64,000 bases of DNA from assembly GCA_026874595.1 (NCBI GenBank), contig CM049320.1, forward strand, positions 31,716,214 through 31,780,213. Direction: 5' to 3'. The notes under the pieces were generated by a model, which was given only the letters and a program-made list of their open reading frames with translations, made no database searches and was not told the origin of the DNA. This document shows positions 14,701-25,186 of this stretch, piece after piece. The stretch's first letter is position 1, and each line of letters begins with the position of its first letter. Source of the DNA: Sipunculus nudus. Lineage: Eukaryota; Annelida; Sipuncula; Golfingiida; Sipunculidae. Position numbers and translations under genes: made by a program.

Positions 14701-17700
14701 TAAATAAACTTTACTCTCAATTTATAATACATGTATTAGTAATAGTTCATTATAATATTTTAAAGTAAGATATTATATATAATATATAAATAATATCTTA
14801 TATAATAGTACTTAAAGTAATCACCTGTTACTATAACTAAACCTATTACAGCATTTTTGCATCGATTACTACTGCTATAACTAATACTTTGCTTCTATTA
14901 CTAATACTATTACTTTTATTTAATATAAAATATAAATTGAAATATTTTATTATTAATACATTAATGCCATTCATGTGTACATGTGTACAGCATTATATAT
15001 TTCCAGCAAGATAAGTACAACATAGTGTTCAAGAAAACATTTAATCAGCAAATTCATACTGAGTTACATTTAAGAGAAAAATTCTAATCATTGAAAGATC
15101 CCAAAATAAAAAAGTATAGGTTTGCTACAATTAAATAGAATTAAATATACTCAGAACATGTTCATCATAACATAAACTTCACAATGCTCAGGGGCGTTGG
15201 CTAATCAAGCTTGAATTGATTTATATATGTGAGTGAACGTGATTGTAGGTTTAGCAGATTTTCAGTGGGAATTGCAGTCTTCGATTAGCTCTGTTCACAT
15301 TCTGTGGCACAACTGATTAATCCATGAAAAGCTGTGATATCAGACCATACACCCCGTAGCTACTACAACATAGGCTGCAGCATCACATTCTACTATCAGC
15401 TGACAATAACTTGCCCAACATACTGTGTGCGCTCACAAGGACTTATGAATCAACAAAGAGATCCAGGGGTTAACCTCAAGCCAAAGTCTTCTGTCCAGTG
15501 CCACTGGACCATGAAAGTACCCAGCATTAATTATTGGTAAACACACTACTCTGGGGTCTTTCCTGTGCTCTATCAACCTAATCAAACAAATACTCTATTC
15601 ATCAGTTGTGTTAGCATAGGAATGTAATATATATCTTGTAGCTATTATTCTATTATTATCACTAGATCAAATTTCTCTTCTTTCATTACCCGAACTAACT
15701 TTGAAAACCTATAATATTCTTTTAATATTACGCATTACTATCGTCTCATTCCTTGTTGTAATATGCTATTGATGTAACTGTTGTCAATACTCATAAATTA
15801 CTACACATGAAGAATGATATGGTAAGTCTGACATATATGTTTTTTTATACTGCTTACACATATACCGGTTGTCATTTAATATCTTCAATAGGCTACAGCC
15901 ACATAACATTCTTGATTTGATATTATATAAATAATAACATGATTGTTATCATTATCGTTATTGTTATCGTCGTTATTATTATATTATAACATATGGTTAA
16001 CATATAATTATATATGCTTTATACGATATCAGTGAGATTTCCTCAAAAAATATAAAATTTATATATTAACTTTATATAACTTTTAATGTTTTAGTTTCTG
16101 AACATTTCCACTAGTATTTTGAATTTGCATAACACACCATTAAGTTAATTGTTTATCAGTGCAACCATCAACTATAATAAGTTTATGCTTTGATATATTT
16201 TCAAGTGTATTTGGCCCGTTTATATGCCTTAGAGCTTGCATTTCGCTTCAGAATTTTGATTAAGCATAACACAACATTATATATATTTTATATTTTGTCC
16301 TGAATTTTCATTTAAAAAATTGTAACTTTGTGAGTTTATATTAACTTAATAACATCATTAAACACGTTTGGTTACATAAAAAGTACTCATTTAAGTACTC
16401 ATGAGGACATTTTGAGTACTCGGTAGTCGTACTCGAGTACTTTTGAAAAAAAAGGCACTCTGCCGGGAGGTGGCATATGGGCCGAGCCACAACTGGATCA
16501 TCGTGTGGGAACCAGGACTCTGTAACTCCACAAATATCTATATTGTGATCAAGTATGGATGATTGAATATTTAAATACTTGTTCAGAACTGACCTAGATT
16601 TACAAGTATGGCATTGTACTTGAAGCAGTCACTTTTGTATACACTGATTAAAGATGCACAATTCTCAATATTTCTCTGTTTACTTTATAGGGAGTATGTG
16701 ATACTGGTCTAATATGCTGAAACGGCCAAGGCCTTCACGGGTTCACCTGTATGGTTGATATATAGGCATTTCAATGATGCTAAGTTCCAAAATTCTTGCT
16801 TAAATATCTGGTGAAAGGAGACCTATCCATAGTTCCATGTATATTGAGGTTTAAAAGTACGTTAACCCGAGACATAACTATAGCAAGGCCATATAATCAA
16901 ATCATGTATCCCAGATAGTGACACAATTTCACCTATTTTCATTAACGATAAGACCAATAAGATCACATATTATCACTTATCATTATTAAAAGTCTCATGT
17001 TTTTTATGAGCAACGCATTTGACCTTCCAGAGTGTCCAAAGTTATGTTTTCTATTCATAGTTCAAAAAATATTTCACAATGACATAATTTCGTGTTTCTC
17101 AGAGGAATTCACCAGAAACTAGGAGTTTCAACTGTTACTATTCTATGTTTCTAAGGAGACTTGACAGGGACGTACGGTTTTTACGTCATGTTGGTAAGAA
17201 TTTGTGCCCTGTCTGATTATCAGGTTGCTCAAAATCGTATTTTGCCTATTACTCCCAGAATATATAGAACTAATTTAAGTTTCCGATTATGTTTCGATTA
17301 CCTACCTGGGTGTGACATTTGGATGTTCTTGACGGTTATTAATATGTGGCCATTGGACTTTTGTGTGCTAAAATTACGCTTTAAAAATGTCTTGACACGT
17401 GGACTACGTCGAAAAAGAAAATGATGCTTCGAGCCATCGTAACGTTTAGTAACCGATTTGTATAATCAGTTCTTTAAGGGTTAAAAACAATGCAGGTATT
17501 AATATACTCACACATTCGCTTGTCTAAAAATTGAATGCCTTCTGTTTACTGGAGATGTATGTCCTGGTACCGACATTCCTATCTGTGCCTCAACATACAA
17601 TACTGTAAAAATGTGCAATCGCTTAACATATTTTTTGTTTTATTTATTAGCATCCCTACCATGAGGAGCTGCCATGCAGGTGCCTTCTGTTCTTGGATGT

Positions 17701-20700
17701 TTCAGGTTCTTCGAAGTCAGCAGAATACACGTGCCCTTTTCGATATGGATGAAGGTACAGGGTGGAATCTTGTGTAACTCACACATGGCATTGCATTCTC
17801 TGTCCCGTATTCCCAAACTATGCACTCTTTTGAGTTCAGTATCTGAAGTCAGTATCAAGCAACCTCTTCAGATCTCTGACGTAGCTGTAAACTATACTTA
17901 GCCCACGTAACAGTTCTGTTCATATCATCAAAATAATATCAAAATGCTACAGAACATATCTCTTAATGACAGTGTAATGTACCTAATGCTGAAGAGAGCA
18001 CTGTAAGAACATTTTGACAAAACATGCACAAATTTAGAGAAACCGCCCGATATTCAGATAGAAAAGGAAAGACTAGAGTCGACAAAAAAACCCATACCAT
18101 TACATTCAAGAGGTGTTGAACTCCAGCTACCGTTTTCCTGACACTTAACAATTTTCTCCTGAATTCCCCCGGCACTGAAGTACCCCGTTTTGCAGGTGTA
18201 TGTTACAGTGTCATTTACATAGAAATCGCCGTTTATGATAGCGTTCATTCCCATTCTTGGCTTTCCGCAGTGATTTACTATAAGAAAATATGATTCAAAA
18301 TACAAGTCTTTATAAATATATTCAATTCTAAATATTTTATTGTGACTTAACAAATTGTGTTGAAATTGTCATTTACATTGATTTCATCAACAGATTGATG
18401 ATTTATATAACCTACACATAAACTAAATTAAACCATGTAAGGGATATCTTCAGATAAAACGCAGAATATTCTATAAACGTGTTAAATTAAATTTGATAAA
18501 CGACCTTGTTTAAAATATAGCTTGCCTGTTCAGTCAAAATATTTGAAATCGATGATGAGACCATTTAAGTGAGATGATTATAGCAATAATGAATTACAGG
18601 AAAAATGTTTGATTGACAGCTAATAGAACTTGTGTGTCCCTGGATTGAGTTACCTTGGCACCTGATTTGTATTTTACATCCCCAAGAACACGTAAATACT
18701 GGAGGCCGACAGATTTTGCCGATGGGATCCACCGAGCTAGCATCACTATACCTATGACTTCTCCAATAACAGGGATTTAAAATATGGAAAGTAGATCACT
18801 TTTATGAAATTCGTGAAATCAAACGTTAAGGGCCTACTCAAAGAGTTTCACAAAAACCTCTCTGATTTTGAACTGCGACTTTAAGAGAAGTTGCTCCCTT
18901 TATTATCATTCTACGCTGTATACTTTATGTATATCGGTGATCGCTTCTGGGAAGTTCGCATGCTCGGTATATCAAATATCAGGGTAAACCGCTGGAGGTT
19001 TTGTCATCTCTATTACAAAGAAAGGCAAGCTAAATATGCATACCAATGTGGCCAATTCAGAATTTCAAGATCAGCAAATAACAGTTATGTGCATAAAATT
19101 AATGTTATATCATATCACTAATTTATTCGATCGATAAAATCATTAAAAAAGTTCTGATTTGATATTGCACATTATTTCGCGTTATCACAATATAAAACTA
19201 ACCTGAATGCTTGATGGAATCAAATTTAATGGAATCGATGAGAACATATTAAATATAAAAATTAGATGAAAATGCTAGCATTTTTTCCAGAAAACACCGG
19301 ATGGTATTAACGGTGTAAACTTAAGATATTAAGAGTATTACAGACTGGTGCCAAAGTTATAAACATATAGGCTTGACTTACTTGTGAAAAAAGGCACAGT
19401 TGACCATTTTACTGCCTTGGGGGCAACTGAGCGATGGGCGTCCTTTGTCAGAATTTCCAATGTTAATGTATTTTTCATTAGTGGCAGTTTGCTTGACGCA
19501 GGTTACTTTTGCCTATAAATGTTATGCCATTGAATGGAATTTCTGTAACATTCTTAAATATGTTGTATTCTAAAGTTATACTCGTAATTTCGACATGCGC
19601 CCACTACATCTGGTTTTTGTGAGTTCGTAAAATGGCATCTCCCATGAAGCGGCTTCAGAAATGGATCTATCAACAGGATAATAACCCCCGGACAATTACC
19701 TCCCCCCCCCCCCCGCTCGGATAATTACCACTGGTATAGCGTATTTAATATATACGTAGAATATACTATTATATATATACATTTACCATTTACCAACGTT
19801 CCGTAGAATGTATCAAATGATAGGTGTTATAAAGGGGGTTTAAATTAAAAATGGAATCAAATGAAATATCATGATTTGTTATTGTAATCGTGCTTTTCTA
19901 CTTATATAGAGACTTAATAGCGAGTCTGATTAGTATTAGAATATGTAAGATACCAAGATGAAGGATGCCTTTAGTGCTCAAGACATTGTAGTATCAAGAT
20001 ATACTGGATTTTTTTAGAGTGGCATTGCCTGCAACTAGGCCATGTAATGTACATTGGATGTAATGGCTCTTCTTTGGTTAAACACTTTCTGTTTACAAAT
20101 ATGATTGTTTTTAAATATATTTGATACCACCTGTAGTTTTTTATTAGTAGTAGTTTTTGATAAGCTGGGGTTGACATACACACTTGGAGCAACTTATAAT
20201 CATATCGTACATGATATTATTCTAAACTTTATCTACTATTTTAAAATGTATGTTCTGTGACAGGGGTGAAATTGTCTGGGGGGGGGGGGGGTCAGTTGTC
20301 CGGCATGGTAGTTCATCTAATGGCATATTTACATGCGTCCCTATTATATTGAGCCCAGAATTCACAGCAACGCATGTGTTGTTTTCAAAGTAACTCCCGT
20401 CACAAGTACTCTGTAGTCTGCATTGACACCCATGGGCAACAAAACCTTCAGGACACGTGGCTCTACTTTCCGCATCATCATGTGGTGCAGATATTTTACC
20501 AGTTACGTCTGAAATAGTGTTATAATAAACACCATAAATGTTTGTCAGAACAAAGATAGTATACCGGAATACAATTTGGTGAATAATAATTTGTTATTTT
20601 ATCATATATACGCAAAATAATCTAAGCTTGTTACGAATATCTAACATTTAAATTTAAATATCCTTTATTTTATTTTAGAAAATGTGTGTTACTGACCACA

Positions 20701-20760
20701 TGTTCTTGCTCCCAGTGAGCATCCATGGTGTGATATCAATGGGAGTAACAGGTATATAAC
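11462..20760 (-). CDS. Secreted mosaic protein: Cys-rich (PCSK9-tail-like), sushi, PAN-like, C-type lectin; 5' incomplete
   Basis: Eight exons chain with matching phases: 20760-20697, 20508-20333, 19512-19382, 18760-18654, 18277-18098, 17842-17660, 12680-12441 and 11712-11462 (stop). Together they code about 443 residues; the signal-peptide exon was not found and should lie above 20760. Order: a cysteine-rich segment, a sushi domain, a PAN/apple-like module, and a C-type lectin domain split over two exons with EPN and a full cysteine set. The design suggests an extracellular pattern-recognition or adhesion protein; this is inference. The 5-kb intron between PAN and lectin exons holds a LINE remnant and a hAT element. 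The four C-terminal exons are well supported; the four Cys-rich ones rest on splice phase and cysteine pattern. It shares PAN and lectin modules with the genes at 29.6-45 kb. Confidence 0.7.
12101..12269. mobile_element. Short MITE-like element in lectin intron
   Basis: Begins TACAGTGGAACCTGTATGA and ends GCAGGATTCTCTGTA, giving imperfect terminal inverted repeats (TACAGTGGAACCTG vs TACAGAGAATCCTG) flanked by TA, as in Tc1/mariner-type MITEs. No coding content. Family assignment is an inference from the ends. Confidence 0.45.
12441..12680 (-). CDS. Mosaic lectin: C-type lectin, first half
   Basis: Acceptor ATCGTTAG, donor AGAG|GTATTT, phase 1 on both sides. It reads ECPKGFTSYEQ ... SCYKYIPNDLTWREAQSRC ... 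LVIIENAEEQ, the typical start of a C-type lectin domain: CP, SCY, the W-x-A-x-x-C helix and the I-E/S-x-E-E strand. It joins to the exon at 11712. Confidence 0.85.
13082..14320 (-). mobile_element. Decayed LINE (endonuclease and reverse transcriptase fragments)
   Basis: Minus-strand fragments run in LINE order. At 14278-14060 is an endonuclease-like piece with GDSNINIL and an ATRKSGSGMDLCI motif. Near 13701-13690 is a reverse-transcriptase FADD box followed at once by a stop. Near 13640-13480 is a NRLKLNGDKTKEIMI-like stretch, and at 13345-13082 the RT tail (CNCLFVGSSQLDLDRMQYI). Several frameshifts and stops show it is dead. About 110 bases of the tail are tandemly duplicated (12975-13078 resembles 13095-13193). 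The family looks CR1/jockey-like; this is inference from motif order. It lies in the intron of the mosaic lectin, on the same strand. Confidence 0.75.
14509..16462. mobile_element. Non-autonomous hAT-type DNA transposon with 8-bp target duplication
   Basis: CCGGGAGG occurs at 14501-14508 and again at 16463-16470, exactly flanking the element. The ends are TAGAGTTGGGTCCAAAAGTACT and, on the opposite strand, CAGAGTGCCTTTTTTTTCAAAAGTACT: imperfect inverted repeats of YAGAGT type. Both subterminal regions are dense in AGTACTCGTACT-like repeats. An 8-bp duplication and YAGAGTTGGG-like ends are characteristic of hAT elements. The AT-rich interior has no recognisable transposase, so it is non-autonomous. 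Confidence 0.8.
16471..17659. other. Intron sequence of mosaic lectin gene
   Basis: Remainder of the large intron between the PAN-like and first lectin exons. An 87-codon plus-strand frame at 17161-17424 has no recognisable feature and is taken as chance. Confidence 0.4.
17660..17842 (-). CDS. Mosaic lectin: PAN/apple-like module exon
   Basis: Acceptor CTGACTTCAG, donor CATG|GTAGGG, phase 1-1. It reads TELKRVHSLGIRDRECNAMC then KIPPCTFIHIEKGTCILL and GTC. The C-x3-C-x7-C ... C-x-L ... C pattern matches the exons at 36341-36553 and 44267-44482. PAN/apple modules bind proteins or sugars in secreted proteins; assignment rests on cysteine spacing. Confidence 0.75.
18098..18277 (-). CDS. Mosaic lectin: sushi (CCP/SCR) domain exon
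   Basis: Acceptor TTTCTTATAG, donor AATG|GTATGG, phase 1-1, the classic one-exon sushi layout. It reads HCGKPRMGMNAIINGDFYV, VTYTCKTGYFSAGG, KCQENGSWSSTPLEC: four cysteines and the conserved GxW before the last one. Sushi domains mediate extracellular protein contacts, as in complement regulators. Confidence 0.9.
18654..18760 (-). CDS. Mosaic lectin: Cys-rich exon 4 (provisional)
   Basis: Between acceptor ATTGGAG and donor CAAG|GTAACT, phase 2 in and 1 out, matching both neighbours. It reads SSVDPIGKICRPPVFTCSWG then KIQIRCQ. The PIGKI stretch resembles VTGKI in exon 20333-20508, suggesting a repeated Cys-rich unit. The acceptor is not uniquely determined. Confidence 0.45.
19382..19512 (-). 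CDS. Mosaic lectin: Cys-rich exon 3
   Basis: Acceptor ATTTATAG, strong donor CACAA|GTAAGT, phase 0 in and 2 out. It reads AKVTCVKQTATNEKYINIGN and later LSCPQGSKMVNCAFFHK. The CPxG...xxC pattern recalls the repeated cysteine-rich units of the PCSK9 C-terminal domain and its invertebrate relatives; this is a resemblance, not a proven homology. Confidence 0.55.
19696..19715. repeat. Poly-C tract
   Basis: About 16 C in a row inside an intron of the mosaic lectin; similar tracts in this window lie at 20279-20291, 38263-38281, 51938-51951, 54531-54545, 59198-59217 and 60029-60045. Confidence 0.9.
20333..20508 (-). CDS. Mosaic lectin: Cys-rich exon 2
   Basis: Acceptor CTATTTCAG, donor GCAT|GTAAAT, phase 1 in and 0 out. 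It reads DVTGKISAPHDDAESRATCP then EGFVAHGCQCRLQSTCDG and YFENNTCVAVNSG. Six cysteines in CPEG..GCxC..CDG...NTC order suggest a compact disulfide unit resembling PCSK9-tail repeats. Confidence 0.6.
20697..20760 (-). CDS. Mosaic lectin: first exon visible (provisional)
   Basis: Acceptor TTCCTCATCAG, donor TGTG|GTCAGT (non-consensus at +3 to +5), phase 0 in and 1 out. It reads VIYLLLPLISHHGCSLGART then C. The phase fits exon 20508-20333. A signal-peptide exon with phase 0 end is expected upstream and was not identified. Confidence 0.4.
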
Positions 20761-20764
20761 CTGA

Positions 20765-21463
20765 TGAGGAAGCATATGTAAGTGTATGAAGGAGTAAATA
20801 CCAACATTACAAGACAGCATATAGACTGCTTTCTGGGGATCTTAGACCTTTACGATCCTGGAGCACAAGAAGTGTGAAGCTTGGCTACCGCCTATTACCA
20901 TGGGTTCGACGATCCGGCCAAAATATTCACTCTTCCAAACCTACTTCGGACTAATGAAACAGGTATGAATTACACGTGTGTTTGTCAGCAAATAACGGTG
21001 AGGCAATTGCCTCAAACGTTATAGTTAGAGCTCTTATTACAATATCGTAGTGGCCGAAAAAAATGGCCTAAATGCTGACTAAATTTGATAAAATATCAAA
21101 CACATTGAAGCTAAACTTACACACAATAATTGTGTCAATTCTAATTTTCTCAAATCCAGCTAAAGATATACATTAAAAAGATAAATATTCATTCAATTAG
21201 ATCTTTAAAAATGTCCTTCAGACCACAGGTCTGACGAACTCGTACCACAACCCCTTTGATCTCGAGTTCGAGCTCTTGGGCCAGTATTTGTAGTAGACAC
21301 ATCCAAAGTGGTCCTTGATTGCCAAAGCCGTGGTCCCGAATCGCAGTGATCTGTTCAATAATGGACCGACTTCGCGTGGCCCAAAATCACAAATGTTCGA
21401 GATCTCCAAGTACCGCCTCAAACAGTACTATATCTTAACCCTTGCTAAATCTCAAAATGCTCA

Positions 21464-21528
<65 letters not shown>

Positions 21529-22530
21529 CAAAGCCTTGGAGGCCAAATTTACACACGATTCCAGTGTGTTTTATTTCACACACAGATAGACATATTATAG
21601 GTGAATAACCTTTCCTTTAAACCTTAAAAATATACACATGATATCTTTGTGACAGACGTTTCAAAATGGACTATATAAAATTAAAGATGAACATATCCAA
21701 TGACGAATGGACGGAATGGTCATATGACAAATCCACAAGGAAACAACATGAAACGGGATGTGGAAAGAAAAAAGTGCCTGTATCTGTAATTGCTTATTTT
21801 GTAGGCCTAAAGGGGTCTAAGAAAAAAAGTAATCCATAAGACGTTCTTGTAGGCAGTGGTTGTTATTACTTACACGTGCTGTGGAAGATTTGAAGGTGAT
21901 CTGGGCATATATGTTGAGAATTGGGAGATATTGGCTCTTTAATGGCGATTACGGTGCCAGCTCTTTTCTTTCTCTATTCAATATTCATCTGGAGGACGAT
22001 TCATGGACGCATAATATTTTCTACTTATAAAATTATACAAAATGAAAGATGAAAAAGTGGACATTTACCTGATATGCAGTGACCATTATGTTTAGGATTT
22101 AAATGAAAATTCATTTCCTAAAAATAATGGCGACAACTTGTCATTTTGGCAAATCAACTCAATCTCAGTTGTATTCATATATTTCAACTTTATGTTTAAC
22201 TCATAAAGCAGTCAGTTGACAAGACAATTGTGCTTAGTTGGTTTTGTTTACTTAATCTTTGTCAGTCATAGCATACGATTAAGAAAAGATAAATAAGTAT
22301 ATAATCTATGTTGATTATTTTGTAACGCAATCCACCCGATAACATAAAATTCTTAGTGGAAAACGGTTAGGTAAAAGACGGCAAGTTTCTGGTCTCTTTT
22401 AAAATGATTAATTTTGTTGGTAACTAGAAACACGTACCAGTGATTTTTATAAACCAAATATAAAGACAAACCTACATGGCCATGGTCCAATGGAAACGCT
22501 TTGGTACAGCACCCTATATGGTGATAATGC
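20765..22530. other. Upstream flank of mosaic lectin gene
   Basis: Probably 5' intron(s) or promoter of the minus-strand mosaic gene. No signal-peptide exon could be fixed. A (TA)n tract lies within. A possible minus-strand donor (ACGT|GTAAGT near 21874) follows an open stretch with CPDHLQIFHSTC, but its phase does not fit the next exon. Confidence 0.35.
21465..21525. repeat. (TA)n microsatellite
   Basis: About 30 TA units without interruption. Confidence 0.97.
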
Positions 22531-22535
22531 ACTGC

Positions 22536-22817
22536 ATGCCGAGGTAGATTCACATGAAAAACTCATATTGATGGTAAATGTTATGGCTCTAACACATTAA
22601 AAGAAGTAACACATCATATATTGACAGTTCTCGCTGACAGGTGCAGTAAAACAGTCATCAGAACAATGTATCCTCGTGCAGCATACCGAGGTGGATTCAC
22701 ATGAAAAACTTATATTGATTGTAATGTTATTGCTCTAACACATTAAAAAAAGTAACAAATTATATATTGACAGTTCTCGCTGACAGCTGCTGTAAAACAG
22801 TCATCAGAACAATGTAC
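22536..22817 (+). repeat. Tandem duplication, about 147-bp unit
   Basis: Two near-identical units share CCGAGGTRGATTCACATGAAAAACT, GCTCTAACACATTAAAA and TTGACAGTTCTCGCTGACAG. The first starts near 22536 and the second near 22685. Non-coding. Confidence 0.85.
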
Positions 22818-23629
22818 AGAAACATACATTAACATTCAATCAATAATGCATTTTACATGGAGCCCATGTTAAATTATATCTCTGAAATGTTCCAAATGAA
22901 CTTTTTATATTGAATACTCTTATAATGTCATTTTATAATGGCACAATAGAAATGAACTGTCATTGTGATTGTCGATATTAGAAATAAATGCAAACGATTG
23001 AATTGCACATTTTATCAGTGTTTAAGCCCTGTAAATGAGAAAGAAATCAATACACAATTTTATTGAAATAATTTAATGTTTCACTGAGATAATAAAAATC
23101 TATAATAAAAATATTAAGATATATTTTTCAAATTGTCTTAAATGTCAAAATTTATAGAAAGTTCTGTTTGCCGACATCATCCGTCATACAAGTATTTTGC
23201 AAACCAGTTCAATCAGTTTCTCTTAATTTTTGTCAATAATTCCCTTGAATAATTTTTTGATATCGGATTTCTCATAGTCTGTAGACTTGTTAGCTTTGAG
23301 AATTCCTCTGACCTGAACCGAAGAAATATTCTATCACGCTGAAAAATACCGCCGAAGCTATAATCACTTTAAAACCCTGTAGCGGTAAATCTGTTTTTTG
23401 TATCCTATATCTCTTTCATGTTCTCGTCTCTTTGCTTTTCAGAATTAAATATATATAAATATATGTATGTCATTCAGATTTTATCATTACTATAACTATA
23501 TGTTCTGAGATAATCATAGAAATCTTCCTTTTCAAGGATCCCCATTTTATATTAGCCATATTATTGAACAACACACTAAATCTCTTTATACACACCGCAT
23601 ACACACACAATTCACATACAATAACAGTG

Positions 23630-23830
23630 ACTGAGAATACAGAAAGATGATAAATTGTCATTTATTATGACGACAACTATAAATACAAGTTATGGCTAGT
23701 AAAACATAATACTGTTTACAGTCCAATGGAGTATACCACTTAGAGAATACAAAGGATGATAAATAGTCATTTATTATGACAAAATCTAATATCTGCAAGG
23801 TAAGACTAGTAAAACCCAATAATAATGACA
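23630..23830 (+). repeat. Tandem duplication, about 120-bp unit
   Basis: GAGAATACAGAAAGATGATAAATTGTCATTTATTATGAC at 23633 recurs with few changes at 23753, followed in both by a GGCTAGTAAAAC/GACTAGTAAAAC end. Non-coding. Confidence 0.8.
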
Positions 23831-24369
23831 CTACAAAGAAGTAAACCTCAGAGATATTGTATAATAACTATAATCAACCATGTAGTAATAAGTGATATAT
23901 CATAAAATACAGATGATACAATTAGGAAGTATGCAGGTACAAAAATGGCTAGGATTATATACTCCTACAGATTTGTGTTTATAATAAGATTTACTTGTAA
24001 TGGCTCATGTGCCCTTCCTAACAATTAATGTTAACAATAATACATGACTAACAGCTGATGCATCCTAAAGTCCATGCTAGCAACTACCTGTGAACCAGTG
24101 CAAGGTGAGTGCAGGTGGGGTACGAAGTATCCGCCACAGGCCTGCAAGGCCTCCCCACCAGCACATATCCGTCATGTAAAAATTATGAACTTGTGAACTG
24201 GTGCAATGAAAAACAAAATGCACAGAAAATGTATAAAAAATAGAAAGTGAAACACTAATGCGTGATTAATCCATATTTGGATCATGAATATGTGATCCGC
24301 GTATCAATGGCTATAAGATACAAGTTATTGTATAGTGGCTGAAAGGAATGAGCTACAATGTTCTCCCCA

Positions 24370-24690
24370 ATGGGGTGGGGGTGGGGGGGTGGGGGTGGGG
24401 ATGAAGTACCCTGACTATGAGAGAGTACCCTGATTATGAGAGAGTGCCCTGATCACGTTTCAGAAACACGTATTGTTTAAAGGAAATGAGAGTAAATTAA
24501 TGGGGGGGGGGGGGATGAAGTACCCTGAATTTGAGATAGTGCCCTGATCACGTTTCGGAAACACTGAATAACAAAGCAATACATGCACTGATCACGTTTC
24601 AGAAACATGTATTGTTTAAAGGCAATGAGAGTAAATTAATTGATAAAATAGTAGTACAAAACATTAACTATCCAGAAAATAGAGGGGGGG
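24370..24690 (+). repeat. Tandem repeat with G-quadruplex tract at the retroelement end
   Basis: The G-run series at 24372-24400 has at least five runs of four or more G separated by single T, a textbook G-quadruplex motif. Flanking it, GATGAAGTACCCTGA, GTGCCCTGATCACGTTTC and GTATTGTTTAAAGGMAATGAGAGTAAATTAAT recur two or three times, partly interrupted by further G tracts (24502-24514, 24683-24692). These may be the repeat ends of the neighbouring retroelement. Confidence 0.7.
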
Positions 24691-24699
24691 GGGATGTAA

Positions 24700-24912
24700 T
24701 TAAATAACAAGTGAGGGGAAGCGTTTAGGTAGTTTTAAAACCCCTGATGTTGTATCAACCAAGACCCCAAAAAGGATAGCTTGGGTGGTCGGACGAACAG
24801 GATGAACAGGGAGGTTGATTTCTTTGGCCATCTTGAGGAATGAAAGCAGGAACCCTTGCCGGAACCCATCAACTAAGAAATTTGCTAGGTGAGCCTCGTA
24901 TCCATGGAGCAA
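24700..24912 (-). pseudogene. Truncated retroelement polymerase N-terminus
   Basis: The frame reads LDILLHGYEAHLANFLVDGF then RQGFLLSF. The LL-x-GY ... A-x-FL-x-DGFRxGF signature is typical of the start of DIRS/Ngaro-type polymerase ORFs. Catalytic RT motifs are missing; the frame ends at 24700 beside the G-rich repeats. Confidence 0.6.
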
Positions 24913-24928
24913 AATATCTAATTCTTGA

Positions 24929-25178
24929 CTATCTATGGGGGGGGGGGGGGTTGGGGACGAAAAGACCTTGGGGTTTGAGACTGAGGGGAAAGGGTGATAT
25001 TGTTTGGAATGCGGCGGGATGTTGTACTTGATGATGATTTTGTAAAGGTTGGGCAGGAAATCCTAGGGTGCTTTGCAGGTTTTCCTGCAGCAAAACACGA
25101 AAAACATTCGTGTCTGTATTGACACGGGTGATTGGAGCATTTGGCCTGGCATCCTTTTTCTGGGCATCTGAAAAACAT
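24929..25178 (-). pseudogene. Retroelement gag-like zinc-knuckle segment
   Basis: The frame carries RCPEKGCQAKCSNHPCQYRH then ECFSC and a HPRISCP end: closely spaced Cys/His as in gag-like ORFs of tyrosine-recombinase elements. A Ser/Pro-rich tail ends in PQPPPPP, coded by a poly-G/C run at 24937-24950 that probably shifted the frame against the polymerase piece. Confidence 0.55.
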
Positions 25179-25186
25179 AAATTCAA

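Noticed and set aside
21870-21980. Possible upstream exon of the mosaic gene (CPDHLQIFHSTC before ACGT|GTAAGT)
   Set aside because: Ends in phase 1 whereas the next visible exon begins in phase 0; acceptor not identifiable.
23470-23661. Hydrophobic minus-strand start (MTIYHLSVFSVTVIV) as signal exon of the mosaic gene
   Set aside because: No donor in the right phase and part of it overlaps a tandem duplication.
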